This document shows, piece after piece, positions 23,273 to 34,547 of a DNA stretch of 64,000 nucleotides. The notes beneath the pieces are model-generated. The model was not told the origin of the DNA. It did not search any database and was given only the letters and a program-made list of their open reading frames with translations. The stretch spans positions 40,621,779-40,685,778 of the forward strand of contig CM046354.1 of the NCBI GenBank assembly GCA_025403435.1. The letters are read 5' to 3'. The position numbers and the translations under genes are program-made. Source of the DNA: Artocarpus heterophyllus (taxonomy: Eukaryota > Streptophyta > Magnoliopsida > Rosales > Moraceae). Every line of letters begins with the position of its first letter. Position 1 is the stretch's first letter.

Positions 23273-26200
23273 ATGTCTAAAAACGCTTTATCATCGATAC
23301 TTGACAAAAACCAATTAACCGGTGAGAATTATAACGATTTAAAATAGAACCTGGACATCGTCCTATCCTTTGAGAAACTGAAATATGTGTTGACAACCCC
23401 TTGTCCTCCTGAGCCTACGGAAGACTCAAGTAATGAGCAATTCCAAGCATACGACCGCTGGAAAGATGCTAATGATCAGGCCCGCTGCTATGTTATGGCT
23501 AGCATGAACAACGTGTTGCAGGCTCAACATCAGGATTATGAGACTACGAAGTAGATCTTGGATAATCTTGAGGACATGTTTGGAGGCCAGGCCATAACAA
23601 AGCGGCAAGGGGCACTTTGAAAACTCTTAAACTATAGACAGAGATCGGGGACATTTGTAAAGGAGCACATGATGTTGGTCATGGGTTACCTCACTGAGGC
23701 TCAAACCAATGGAGCCGACATCGATGTCGAAACTCAGATGACTATGGTCTTTGAGACTCTGTCTAAGGAATTTATTCCATTTAGAGCTACTTTTAATTTA
23801 AGTAATAGATGGGATATGACCTTGACAGAACTGATGAAACAGTTATACGAGTTTGAACTGCTGATCTGGTGGTGAGGCCAACATGGTAGCTGCTTCTGGT
23901 TCCAATCCTAACTCAGGGAATATAAAGAAGCAACGGGCCAAGGACGGGAAGTCTTCTATTCCTGCTACTACCAAGAGCTAGAAGAAGAAGAAGAAGAACC
24001 CAAAGAAGCTTAAGTGCTTCTTCTGTGGTAAGGTCTGGCATATAAAGAAGCATTGCAAGGACTTCCTTTCCAAGGGAGGTAGGTGTGATCTTCTATATTT
24101 TGAATCCAGTGACATCTGGGTCATAGATTCTGGTGCAACTAATCATTTTTGTGTTTCTCTACCGAGATTCAAAGAAACGAGAAGTCTGCTATGTGAAGAC
24201 TTAACGCTTCGGATGGGCGATAAATCCTTGGTCTCAGCGGAAGCAGTGGGAGATGTCCATCTTTACTTTGATAATTATAGGAATTTAATTTTACGAGACT
24301 GTTTTGATGTTCCTAAATCTAAAAGGAATTTAATTTCTGTATCTTCTTTATTTAAAGACTCCTACGTGGTATCTTTTAATGAAAAAGTGGTGATTCGTAA
24401 AACAAATCTTTTATCTATTCTAGATGGATCCAAAATAATCTATATTTTATCAAACCTAAGATGGACTTTTTGCTTAATGTTGAGATAAATGATAATGATT
24501 CAAAAAGACTTAAAACTTCTCACTCCAATAAGACTTATCTTTGGCATTTGCGCCTTGGCCATATTAACCTGAATAGGATTCAAAGGTTGGTAAGGGATGG
24601 ACCTTTAAGTCACTTAAAGGTGGAATCTATACCTCAATGTGAATCTTATTTGGAGGGTAAAATGACCAAAAGACCATATGGGTCTAAGGGCGATAGGGCC
24701 AAAGGGGTTCTAGAACTTGTGCATAGTGTTGTTTGCGGACCGATGAACATCCGGGCACAAGGAGGGTATGAGTACTTCGTCACTTTTATTGACAATTACT
24801 CAAGATATGGGTATGTGTACTTGATGCACCACAAAAGCAAAACTTATGATAAGTTTAGGGAGTTTCGTGTTGAAGTGGAAAAGCAATTGGGTAGACCCAT
24901 AAAGGCACTTTGATCTGATCGAGGTGGAGAATACTTTTCTGATAAGTTCTTGGAACACTTGTTAGAGAATGGGATTTTATCCCATTTGACTGCGCTGGGC
25001 ACTCCGCAGCAGAATGGCATAGCGCAGAGAAGGAATAGGACTTTGTTGGACATGATTCGGTCTATGATGAGTTATTCATCATTGCCTTTATCCTTTTGGG
25101 GATATGCACTACAAACCACATGTTATCTTTTGAACAATGTGCCTTCACAATCGGTCCCTAAAACTCTTCACGAGTTGTGGACAAGACGGAAGACATCCTG
25201 AAACCATATTCGCATATGGGGATGTCTGACTCATGTCCTGTTTAAGGATCCAAATAAGTTGGAAGCACGTTTAGAAGTTTGCCTGTTTATAGGATATCCA
25301 AAAGGGACTAAAGGGGGTTATTTTTATAACCCAAAGGAAAATAAAGTCGTGGTTTCAACTAATGCAACTTTCCTTGAGAAGAGTTACATGGATGACTTTA
25401 AACCTCGAAGCAATGTGGTGCTTGAGGAGTTAATGGGTGATTCGTTCACTCCAGAGGTTCTGAACGAAACCATTCCGATCGGTGTAGAAAAACCAAACAA
25501 ACCTGAACAACAACCTCAGGGGCTTTGGCGTAGTGGGAGGATCGGGCGTCAACCTGAGAGGTATATGTTCAATGGGGAGGACTTCTTGGCTGAATCGGAT
25601 GAACATGACAGGGATCCTTATACTTACGCAGAAGCTATGGAGGATGTTGATTCAAGACTCTGGACAGAGGCCATGAACATAGAGATGAAGTCTATGGAGA
25701 CTAATCGGGTCTGGGAGCTTGTGGATCTTCCCGAAGGGGTAAAACCCATAGGGTCTAAGTGGATCTACAAGAGGAAAAGAGGAGTGGATGGAAAGGTCGA
25801 AACCTTTAAGGCTAGACTGGTAGCTAAGGGTTATACGCAAAAGGAAGGAATCGATTATGAGGAAACCTTTTTGCCTGTAGCCATGTCCATCCGGATTCTC
25901 TTGTCCATAGCTGCCACTCTTGACTACGAGATTTGGCAGATGGATGTCAAGATGACTTTTCTGAATGGCTATCATGATGAGTCCATTTATATTGAACAAC
26001 CAGACGGGTTCAAGGTCGCGGGTCAAGAGTGTAAGGTTTGTAAGCTGCTAAAGTCTATTTATGGACTTAAGCAGGCTTCTCATTCTTGGAACATAAGATT
26101 TGATCAAGTGATCAAGACTTATGGGTTCTCACAAAACGTGGATGAACCATGTGTTTACAAACACATTAAGGATGGGAAGGGGTTTTTCTACTGCTCTATG

Positions 26201-26762
26201 TAGATGATATTCTGCTAATTGGCAATGACGTTATGGCGTTGTCATCGGTCAAATTATGGTTGACCAAGTAGTTTGACATGAAGGACTTAGGTGAGGCTAA
26301 TTTTGTTCTCGGTATCCAGATCTTTTGGGATAAGAAGAACAAAATGATAGCTTTGTCTCAGGCCGGCTACATAGATAAAATTCTCAGGAGGTTTGCAATG
26401 CAGGATTCCAAGAAAGGTGGGCAACCATCTAGGTCTGGAATTACTCTTTCTAAGAAAGACTCTCCAAAGTCTTATGAAGAAAGAGAATACATGAAGAAGG
26501 TGCCTTATGCTTCGGTAGTGGGTAGTCTCATGTATGCCATGCTTTGCACACGATCGGATATTAGCTATCCGGTCGGGATTGTAAGTCGATTTCAGGCGGA
26601 TCTAGGACCGAACCATTGGGTTGCGGTAAAGTATATTTTTAAGCACCTGAGATGGACTCGAGGGTATATGCTTGTATATTCGGGTGAGGATTTAACTCCT
26701 CTAGGATACACTGATTTGGATTTTCAATCCTGTCTGGATTTTAGGAAATCGACTTCGGTGTT
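23273..26762 (+). pseudogene. copia gag-pol of Z, decayed
   Basis: It starts at ATG 23273 and is recognisable through gag, knuckle, protease, integrase, RT and the first part of RNase H. Breaks seen: TAG about 25 codons into gag, TGA for CGA at 24911-24913, TGA near 25199, a one-base deletion just before YVDD (about 26180) and TAG at 26269-26271. The longest open piece is 25259-26203, integrase C-terminal region into RT. It is cut at 26762 inside RNase H. It is non-functional. Confidence 0.9.
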
Positions 26763-28278
26763 TGTTGGACATTCAATGCGCCAACCTAAAAACAAAGAAA
26801 ATAAAAATTAAATTAAAGAAAACTAAAAACAAAAAGAAACCAAAAATAGATTAATTAAATAATCAATCCCTGATGATCGGCACCAAAATTTGATATGTTC
26901 TGGGGAAACTCAAAATCAATATCTTACTTATAATGTGTCATCGTTATATAAGTATAGTAGTGAGTACAAGTCATTTATGTTGATGATTGAATTTAATCAA
27001 TAAGTTATCAATTTATTATGTAAATTAAAAGAGGGATTTTTTAATGATTAACTTAAATTAATAAAAATAAGGAAAACAAAATATATAAATAAAAACAAAA
27101 CTAATGGCTCGAGTTTGTAAACAATAATATTGAAATAGGTTAAAGGTTTATTCCCTATCACTATGTAATAATTATAAAATTAAGTAAAACATTATTCTCA
27201 ATTTCATATCGGAACTACAAACCATAGATAACAATAAGCTCTATTGTCCTAATATTTTCTTAGTGTGTCTTTAAGCAAAACAAGCTTTCATCAAATAACT
27301 TAGAATAAGCTCTCTAAGTTCAATTCAATGAAAGAATTATGTTAAGAAAGATATGTTGATCTAGAACAAATACACAAGCTCGGATTGTTTAACCTAGGTT
27401 ATGTTTCTCACCACAATCACAGAAAAGCCTTTCACAATTATCAATTACAATTTGTTATTAATAAATAGAAAATCAAGACACTTATAGATCAAGAATTCCT
27501 AATTTAGCAATTGATAATTATTCTATCCCTCTTGATTGGCCACCCCAAACAAAACAAAATAAAAATCATAAGTATTAAAAATAGAAGAACATAAACAATT
27601 CTGATTGGAAAAATTAGAAATAATTCTAAAATATATCAATTAATATAATTATGCCTAGGGTTTTGAAATAATCCATAACCAAACAAAAGTTGAGTCTAGC
27701 ATTATTATAAAATTAAGTAACGAAAAATAAATAAAAAAACATATGGAGTTCAAGAGAAAGAAGAAGAAAATAAAAGCTTTTTTATGATCTTGATGAAATT
27801 TTCATGCAAGCGAATCTTCTTGAGCTTTAATCACTTTTTTCACTTGTTTCTCTCTCTCTCTTCCCTAAAGGTGGCTAAATGATGGAAAACTGACCAAAAA
27901 CGTGTTCCCAAGACATGTAATTATAGGTTTCCAAGAAGTTTGGACTTAATTTGAATGCTCCATAAACTTTTCAAGTTGATTTCTGCCCTAGTGCCTAGGC
28001 ACCCATATGCTAATATGGGTGGCACCTAGGCATCATTGTTCTATTGCCTAGGCACCTTGCCTCAGGTTTTTGGCTTGAAAATACTCTACACTAGCGGCTA
28101 GGTGCCCATTTTCATGGCATTGGCACCCGGTATTCATCCAAACGCATCCTTTTAAGCATTAAATCATTTCTAAACGTCCGGAATATTTGTAAAGCACAAA
28201 GACATAAAATACCCAAGAATAAAGCAAGAAAACATAGAAAAATTTGATCAAAAATTATATCCAGTTAAGCATTTATCA
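26763..28278. repeat. unclassified LTR-like sequence with TGCCTAGGCACC palindromes
   Basis: This begins with TGTTGGACATTC exactly where Z's pol breaks, and has an LTR-like end ATTTATCA at 28278, giving TG...CA termini and 1,516 bp. Inside (about 27990-28105) are several copies of a palindromic motif, GTGCCTAGGCAC. There are no ORFs. I could not place it in a family; an LTR of a Tat or Athila type gypsy is possible. No target duplication can be tested because the far end is uncertain. Confidence 0.45.
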
Positions 28279-28726
28279 GCCACGTTTTAGTTCTAGAGTT
28301 GTTCTCTATAATTCGAAGTAAATACCAAGATTCAAATTATCAGTATCTTTTTTTTTTTTTTTTGCCAACGTCATTTATGCCCATAAGAATCTGGGATTTT
28401 TTTCTCTATAAAAAAAAGGAAAAAGGAATCAATATCCTTTTTTATCAAGTAGAATGATATTTGACCCTAAGCACCATTTAAAAAATGTCGTGGAAATGTT
28501 TAAAAAAAATGTAATTTGTAAATCAAACATACAATGAAAGTAAAAGACTCACACTGGGTTTCTATTTGCCTTGTGCCGGATTTAGAGCCCAAACATAAAA
28601 CAAGATTAACGTGAGAGGTTACCACAAATTTATATGTAATATATATATATATATATAAACACAATGTATCGGTCTTGATCAAAATAGTAATAAAGAACAA
28701 GTAAAAAAAGATTAAAAGTAAAACAC
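28279..28726. other. unclassified AT-rich DNA
   Basis: I see no gene. It has a T run (about 28349-28364), an (AT)n microsatellite (28639-28657) and no recognisable element end. It continues after element G at 37840. Confidence 0.6.
28639..28657. repeat. (AT)n microsatellite
   Basis: An uninterrupted alternating AT run in unclassified DNA. Confidence 0.9.
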
Positions 28727-28731
28727 AAGAA

Positions 28732-30890
28732 TGTCACGCCCCGGAGTACGGGAGGTGACGTGGCGGAATACTTAGATTAATTAAAAGAGAATTTAATTAA
28801 AAATCGAGAGTTTGAGAACCAAATTAAATAAAAACTAAGAAGTTTTTTTCCACCACATTTTATAAAAGGATTTATAAAAATTAAGCAAATAATAATAATT
28901 GAATAAAAACCACGAATATGGGTTCCACAACCCACAACTTGTGCACACACATGGATCTGACAATATCATAAATACAATTACAGTCCAAGTACAAATAAAG
29001 TTAAAGTCTTACATGCCTTGATTAAATAAATACAGAATATAAATAAACTCTCCTATTGCTCCTGAGTTCGGTCCGAAGAATCTTCTCCAAACCTAAAGGG
29101 GAAACCACCTAGGGGAAATTTAAAACAATAAAATGTGAGCGAAAGGCTCAGTAGGACTAAGTTTTATAAAAATAGTTTAACGCAAAGGAACATAGCATTA
29201 TTAGAAGTTATCCCAAGGAAACTTAAATAAATAAATAAACAGTTTGAGTAGGACCGTCCTGACACAGAACAGTCTACTCGTCAAATCAAAACACCATTTT
29301 ACTTTTACCTAGGCAAACCATGATATCACCACCGTAGTGGCCCAGCTGGGTTTCGGGACCTGCCCCCAAGGTCGATCGCTACACGACCCGATCTCTGATA
29401 TGACATCATGCCCATGTGTTTATTATCATTATCATTATCATTCAAAACCCAATTACCGAGTGTTGTCAATTACATTTATTATGAAATTCATTTCATGTCA
29501 CGGTATATTAAAATATAACCGATAAAACCATTTTCAAACAACCGTTGAAAATATTTTGATAGAAATCATTTTCAAAGCCAAATCATTTCAAAACCAGGCT
29601 ACCAAAGAAATAGGATAGAAGTCCTACCTCAGTACTCGTGCCGGTACCCCACACCGCAATCCCGATCCGCTATACGTTAGCTCCACGGAACCACGAACAA
29701 TCCTAGATACCAACTAAGTCAATCAATATCTAGTTTGAGACATTCTATGTTACTAAATCATTTCATGATGTCCTAGTGTGCCATTTGTACCTTTAAAATC
29801 ATCCTATAAGGTTGGGATTTAAATCAGGGTTCAAAACAGTGAAAATCACAAACTTTTCCATGCCTCGGTCGGCCTGCCGGACGCTCTGCTTCGGCCTGCC
29901 GAACTGCACAGTTCGGCCTGCCGGAAGCAAGGTTCAGCCTGCCGAACATTTCCCCAGATTCGGCCTGCCGGTCGGAAGAACACCGGCCTGCCGATCATCA
30001 CTCCGGCCTGCCGAACATGAACTTCGGCCTGCCGAACTGGGAAAACCCAGAAATCCCAGCCACGGGTTTCTCGATCCCCAAAATCCAAATCTGGATTCCA
30101 ACCTGTTTTTCTCAAATCCCAGGCATGAAAAATAATCATAGTTGATAGAAAAACATTCTAGAACATGTTTGGAATCATTTAAACAACATTTAAACTCAAA
30201 ATCCTCAAAAATCCGAAAATGAGAAAAAGAGGAGAAAAATGAAAAATCTTGAATCCAATCCGTTTTTCTCCAATCTAGGCTTAGATTCTAGTTGTTCTAA
30301 GTTCATTTAACACAAATCTACGGTTTTCTAAGCTTAAACAAACTTAGATTTCAAAAACACACAAAATTGAAAATTTTGTAAAAAGTTTAGAAATTTCGAA
30401 TCTAACCTCGAATCGAAGCTTCAATCCGCGTTCTCGGTTGCCGAATCACGTCCCCGAGCTTCCTCCTTGCTGTTTCGAAGCTTGGATTCGAATGTGGTTT
30501 CAAAAATTTGAGAGAGCGATGTAGAGAGAGAGAGGCTGCCGAGAGATCAAGAAAGAGAAGAGAGAGAGTGCAACCGGGAGAGAATGCGAGGAGAGAGAGA
30601 GGAAGGAAATAAATAGAGAAAATCGATGGGCGGTTTTACTGTGCGAAAACCATGTGCCGCCCACGGTTTTGCAAAACGGAGTATTTTTAATATTTTACAA
30701 ATTGTGGTGTTTTAAAACTCAAAACATCATTTTAAAACAATAAGAAATCCTTCGAATTCATTAATTTAACAAAACAACCAAAAATTCAAAAATCCAACCA
30801 AATAGTCTAATAAATGTTAAAACTTTAATTATGGCACACTAATTCATCATTTACATTACATTAATATTAAATAAATTTCGGGACGTTACA
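28732..30890 (-). repeat. 3' LTR of gypsy G (2,159 bp)
   Basis: Sense TGTAACGTCCCGAAATTT (30890) to CGTGACA (28732). It carries a motif array (about 29868-30040), a purine-rich GA stretch (30490-30605), and a weak TATA-like CTATTTATTT (30607-30616). Small ORFs inside (29337-29525 and 29812-30135) look like chance. Confidence 0.95.
29868..30040 (-). repeat. dyad-motif array in 3' LTR of G
   Basis: Eight units of plus-strand CGGCCTGCCG(A/G), 19-28 bp apart. In element sense this is GGCAGGCCGA. It is the same motif as in the copia elements, though the two superfamilies share no other LTR sequence that I can see. It lies downstream of the likely transcription start, so it would be in the RNA 5' UTR. 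Confidence 0.92.
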
Positions 30891-30902
30891 GCTCTCCACC
30901 CC
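30891..30902 (-). other. polypurine tract of G
   Basis: Sense GGGGTGGAGAGC immediately before the 3' LTR. Confidence 0.85.
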
Positions 30903-30938
30903 TAAAAGAAATTTCGTCCTCGAAATTTACAACTCATC

Positions 30939-31745
30939 TCAAAAACAAAACAAATGCGGATACAATTCCTGCATACTCGACTCTGGTTCCCAAGTGGCTT
31001 CATCAACCCCGTGATGCTGCCACACGACCATTACCAACGGTATTTCACGACGACGCAAGCTAATCACTTTCCGGTCGATAATCTGAATCGACACTTCTTC
31101 GTACGTCGTATCCTCCTGAACCTGTACATCACGAAACGAAACTATCTTATCCTGCCCAGGTGGACATTTCCTAAGCATCGACACATGAAACACATCGTGC
31201 ACATGAGAAAGTTCATGCGGAAGATCAAGCCGATAAGCGACCACACCAACACGCTGAGTGATCTCGAACGGCCCAATATACCTCGGCGCGAGCTTCCCAC
31301 TCACCCCGAACCGCATAGTTCCCTTACGAGGCGACACCCTCAAGAGAACAAAATCTCCAACCGCAAACTCTAAGGGTCTACGTCTCCTATCTGCGTAGCT
31401 CTTCTGCCGACTCTGAGCTGCTCTCAATCGATCTCGAATCACCACGACTTTCTCGTTGCTGTCACGAATCTCATCTGGCCCAAGAATAACTCTATCCTCC
31501 GGCTCGGCCCAACACACAGGTGACCGACACGGTCGCCCATACAACGCCTCAAATGGTGCCATGCCGATACTCGCCTGATAACTGTTGTTGTACGCGAACT
31601 CCGCCAAATGCAAACATTGCTTCCAATTCCCGCCGAAGTCCAACGCACAAGCACGCAACATATCCTCGAGAACCTGAATAACCCGCTCAGACTGCCCATC
31701 AGTCTGAGGATGAAATGCCGTACTGAAGTTTAAATTCGTACCCAA
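30939..31745 (-). CDS. integrase C-terminal part and chromodomain of G
   Basis: Starts in the integrase core (STAFHPQTDGQSERV with the catalytic glutamate, then LAEFAYNNSYQASIGMAPFE), the GPFEI motif region, and a C-terminal chromodomain (about residues 215-265, WQHHGVDEATWEPE). The chromodomain is what assigns G to the chromoviruses. In this group it is thought to direct integration to heterochromatin, which fits the surroundings. Confidence 0.9.
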   Translation of the reverse strand: MGTNLNFSTAFHPQTDGQSERVIQVLEDMLRACALDFGGNWKQCLHLAEFAYNNSYQASIGMAPFEALYGRPCRSPVCWAEPEDRVILGPDEIRDSNEKVVVIRDRLRAAQSRQKSYADRRRRPLEFAVGDFVLLRVSPRKGTMRFGVSGKLAPRYIGPFEITQRVGVVAYRLDLPHELSHVHDVFHVSMLRKCPPGQDKIVSFRDVQVQEDTTYEEVSIQIIDRKVISLRRREIPLVMVVWQHHGVDEATWEPESSMQELYPHLFCF

Positions 31746-31751
31746 AGCCTC

Positions 31752-32111
31752 CTAAAAACTCCTCCAGTACTTAGCATTAAACCTGGTGTCTCGATCAGAG
31801 GTGATGGACAAAGGAACTCCATGCAACCTCACAATGTTCTGCATATACAACTCCCCGAGAATCTTCCTAGAACACGTCGACCTAAACGGAATGAAATGCG
31901 CCGATTTCGTCAACCTATCGACCACAACCCAAACTGCATCGTGCCGTTGCTCCGTCCTCGGCAAACCTGTGAGGAAATCCATCGTCACATGCTCCCATTT
32001 CCACCCTGGAATAGGAAGCGGCTGAAGCTGACCTGCAGGCTTCTGATGCTCAGCTTTCACCTGGAGACACGTCGAACACTTGGCCACGTACTCTCGAACA
32101 TCTTTCTTCAT
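31752..32111 (-). CDS. integrase N-terminal and core segment of G
   Basis: CX2C of the zinc finger (KCSTCLQVK), first core aspartate in MDFLTGLP and second in SDRDTRF. The preceding His-bearing part (YWWRGMKKDV) is split off by TAG 32127-32129. It ends at TAG 31752-31754, just before the catalytic glutamate piece. Confidence 0.88.
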   Translation of the reverse strand: MKKDVREYVAKCSTCLQVKAEHQKPAGQLQPLPIPGWKWEHVTMDFLTGLPRTEQRHDAVWVVVDRLTKSAHFIPFRSTCSRKILGELYMQNIVRLHGVPLSITSDRDTRFNAKYWRSF

Positions 32112-32324
32112 GCCTCTCCACCAATACTATCTCTTCAAATCACGATACATCTTGGTGCTCCCCGGATGAATAGCGAACTGAGAACTATGAGCTTCGTCTA
32201 GAACGGCTTTCGTCACCTCGGTGATAACTGGAACTGCAAGACGCTCCTGAAAGTACAACGATCCATCTGCATGCACGATCCATTCCTCGAACTGCTCCCC
32301 GTTCTGAATCCACGATCGAATCCG

Positions 32325-34055
32325 CTACAAATGTCGATCCTGCCACTGACCTTGCTTCACCATCCGAACAAGAGCTGGAGTCGCTTCCACATGATATAAC
32401 GAAACTCGATCACCATCTTCATGATACAGTAGCCGATACTCACTCACTGTCGCATCCCTGCTCCAGTCCTCAAAAATCAAGCAAGCGAGAATCCCTGAAG
32501 ACTTCCTGCCAAGCGCGTCCGCGACCACATTAGCTTTCCCGGGATGATACTGCAACGCGAAATCATAATCCTCCATGTACTCCACCCATCTGCGCTGCCT
32601 TAGATTAAGATCCCTCTGAGTGAACAAATATCTCAAACTCTTGTGATCGGAGAAGACCTGAAATGACGCTCCATACAAGTAACATCTCCAAATCTTCAGC
32701 GCGTAGATCACCGCTGCAAGCTCTAAATCGTGAGTAGGATAATTCCGCTCGTGAGGTCGTAGCTGTCTCGATCCGTACGCAACCACACGTCCATGCTGCA
32801 TCAACACGCATCCAAGTCCGCGCCCTGAAGCATCAGCATAAACCTCATACGGCTCATTACTGCTAGGAATAATCAACACTGGAGCTGAAGTCAACCGGTT
32901 GTTTAATTCCTGAAAAGCAGACTCACAGTCTTCATCCCACTCAAATCTGACTTTTTTCTTGATCAATCTCGTCAACGGAGCTGCAATCTTCGAAAAGTCC
33001 TTTACAAATTTCCTGTAATATCCAGCAAGACCTAAGAAGCTGCGAATCTCCGCTACATTCCTTGGTTGTTCCCACTCCAATATAGCTTCAATCTTGGACG
33101 GATCCACTGAAATACCATGCTCCGAGATGACATGACCCAGAAACTTGACCTCGGTCAACCAGAACTCACATTTTTCCCTCTTAGCATACAACTGGTGCTC
33201 CCGCAAAGTCTGAAGCACGATCCGAAGATGCTGCTCATGCTCCTCCCAAGTCTTAGAATACACAAGAATATCATCGATGAACACGATCACGAACTGATCC
33301 AGATACGGCCTAAATACCCTGTTCATCAGATCCATAAAAGCTGCCAGAGCATTCGTCAACCCAAAAGACATAACCAGAAACTCGAAGTGCCCATACCGAG
33401 TCCTAAAAGCTGTCTTGGGAATATCCTCTTCCTTGATCCTGAGCTGATGATAACCTGAACGCAAATCAATCTTCGAGAAGTATCGCGAACCTCCCAACTG
33501 ATCAAATAGCTCATCAATCCTAGGCAAGGGATACTTGTTCTTCACCGTAACACGATTCAGCTGCCGATAATCCACACATAACCTGAGAGTCCCATCGTGC
33601 TTCTTAGCGAACAAAACTGGTGCTCCCCATGCAGATGTGCTATTCTGAATAAACCCTTTATCAGCAAGCTCCTTAAGTTGCTTCCTCAATTCCTTCATTT
33701 CTGCCGGCGCCATCCGATAAGGTGCCATAGAAATTGGTGATGTCCCTGGAAACAACTCGATACCAAACTCAATCTCCCGATGCGGTGGTAACCCTGATAA
33801 CTCATCGGGGAAGACATCCTCGAACTCATCAACCACCGGAATCGCTACACTACTACTCGAAACATAGGGCTCGTAATCTAGATTTACAAGAAAAGCACAA
33901 CAACCTAGATTCCTTCGCCCTCCTAGACACGACTTTATAAGGCGCTCACTCATTAACCAATCACCACCACCCTGGTAAGTGATTACCGTCCCCGTATCAG
34001 ACACTAGGGTTACTTTCCTAAGTTGGCAGTCCACGACTGCACTATACCTGGACAA
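32325..34055 (-). CDS. reverse transcriptase-RNase H segment of G (576 codons)
   Basis: The longest intact piece of G. RT motifs are [37 protein letters not shown] and the catalytic [10 protein letters not shown]. RNase H follows with [27 protein letters not shown] and VADALGRKS. The residues needed for DNA synthesis and RNA removal are visible. The first codon is not a true start: the frame continues from the protease across TAG 34056. It ends at TAG 32325-32327, before the integrase zinc finger. Confidence 0.92.
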   Translation of the reverse strand: MSRYSAVVDCQLRKVTLVSDTGTVITYQGGGDWLMSERLIKSCLGGRRNLGCCAFLVNLDYEPYVSSSSVAIPVVDEFEDVFPDELSGLPPHREIEFGIELFPGTSPISMAPYRMAPAEMKELRKQLKELADKGFIQNSTSAWGAPVLFAKKHDGTLRLCVDYRQLNRVTVKNKYPLPRIDELFDQLGGSRYFSKIDLRSGYHQLRIKEEDIPKTAFRTRYGHFEFLVMSFGLTNALAAFMDLMNRVFRPYLDQFVIVFIDDILVYSKTWEEHEQHLRIVLQTLREHQLYAKREKCEFWLTEVKFLGHVISEHGISVDPSKIEAILEWEQPRNVAEIRSFLGLAGYYRKFVKDFSKIAAPLTRLIKKKVRFEWDEDCESAFQELNNRLTSAPVLIIPSSNEPYEVYADASGRGLGCVLMQHGRVVAYGSRQLRPHERNYPTHDLELAAVIYALKIWRCYLYGASFQVFSDHKSLRYLFTQRDLNLRQRRWVEYMEDYDFALQYHPGKANVVADALGRKSSGILACLIFEDWSRDATVSEYRLLYHEDGDRVSLYHVEATPALVRMVKQGQWQDRHL

Positions 34056-34466
34056 CTAGTCCATCCCTAGAATTACATCATAGGAACTCATGGGGAGTAC
34101 AATCAAATCACTTTTCAAAATCTCATCCCCAATCTTTATTTTACAAGATTTACACATACAATTTACACACACCCGCCCCAAGGGAGAAGTTATAACTAGG
34201 GGTTCATTAAACTCTTCTACCTCTAATCCCAAGGCATGTACAAAAGAACTCGAAATGAGAGAATGAGAGGCACCGGTATCAAATAAAACGCGAGCTAAGG
34301 ATGTAGAAACCAAAACCATACCATCGACAACCGCGTTACCAGTCTGAGAATCTGACCCTCCAGATGTCGTTGCATGAACCTGCACTGGCGCTTTTCCTTT
34401 TCCTCTACTGACATTACTGGGTCCTGGATTACTCGGCCGATGCTGCTGAGATGGAGACGACTGCAC
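34056..34466 (-). CDS. aspartic protease segment of G
   Basis: Open piece with the catalytic triad DTGA (FDTGASHSLIS, about residues 63-66) and the closing VILGMD motif. It ends at TAG 34056-34058, where the family normally has tryptophan in GMDWLSRY. It would cleave the polyprotein as a dimer. The upstream piece is separated by two stops (34548 and 34506). Confidence 0.88.
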   Translation of the reverse strand: MQSSPSQQHRPSNPGPSNVSRGKGKAPVQVHATTSGGSDSQTGNAVVDGMVLVSTSLARVLFDTGASHSLISSSFVHALGLEVEEFNEPLVITSPLGRVCVNCMCKSCKIKIGDEILKSDLIVLPMSSYDVILGMD

Positions 34467-34547
34467 ACTACCTGTACTCGGCGCTCTATACTGAGGAACA
34501 CTGCGCTAAAAATACTGCGGCTGCTGCCCCCGTGCCGGATATGAGAA

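Larger units (their letters stand above)
19622..26762 (+). mobile_element. copia element Z, truncated in RNase H
   Basis: A plus-strand copy with 5' LTR (19622-21623), primer site, leader and decayed gag-pol. It inserted into Y's leader; the base string before it is CTAAC. Its 3' end is lost at 26762/26763, where an unrelated LTR-like sequence starts within RNase H. Confidence 0.9.

Noticed and set aside
28500..28700. 66-codon minus ORF
   Set aside because: It spans an (AT)n microsatellite and is of low complexity.
29337..29525. 62-codon ORF repeated identically at 36250-36438
   Set aside because: It is in the two LTRs of G; identity follows from LTR duplication and not from coding constraint.
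29812..30135. ORFs over the motif arrays (also 36725-36964, 36762-37079, 44540-44911, 4454-4777)
   Set aside because: They only translate the GC-rich repeats, which lack stops in several frames.
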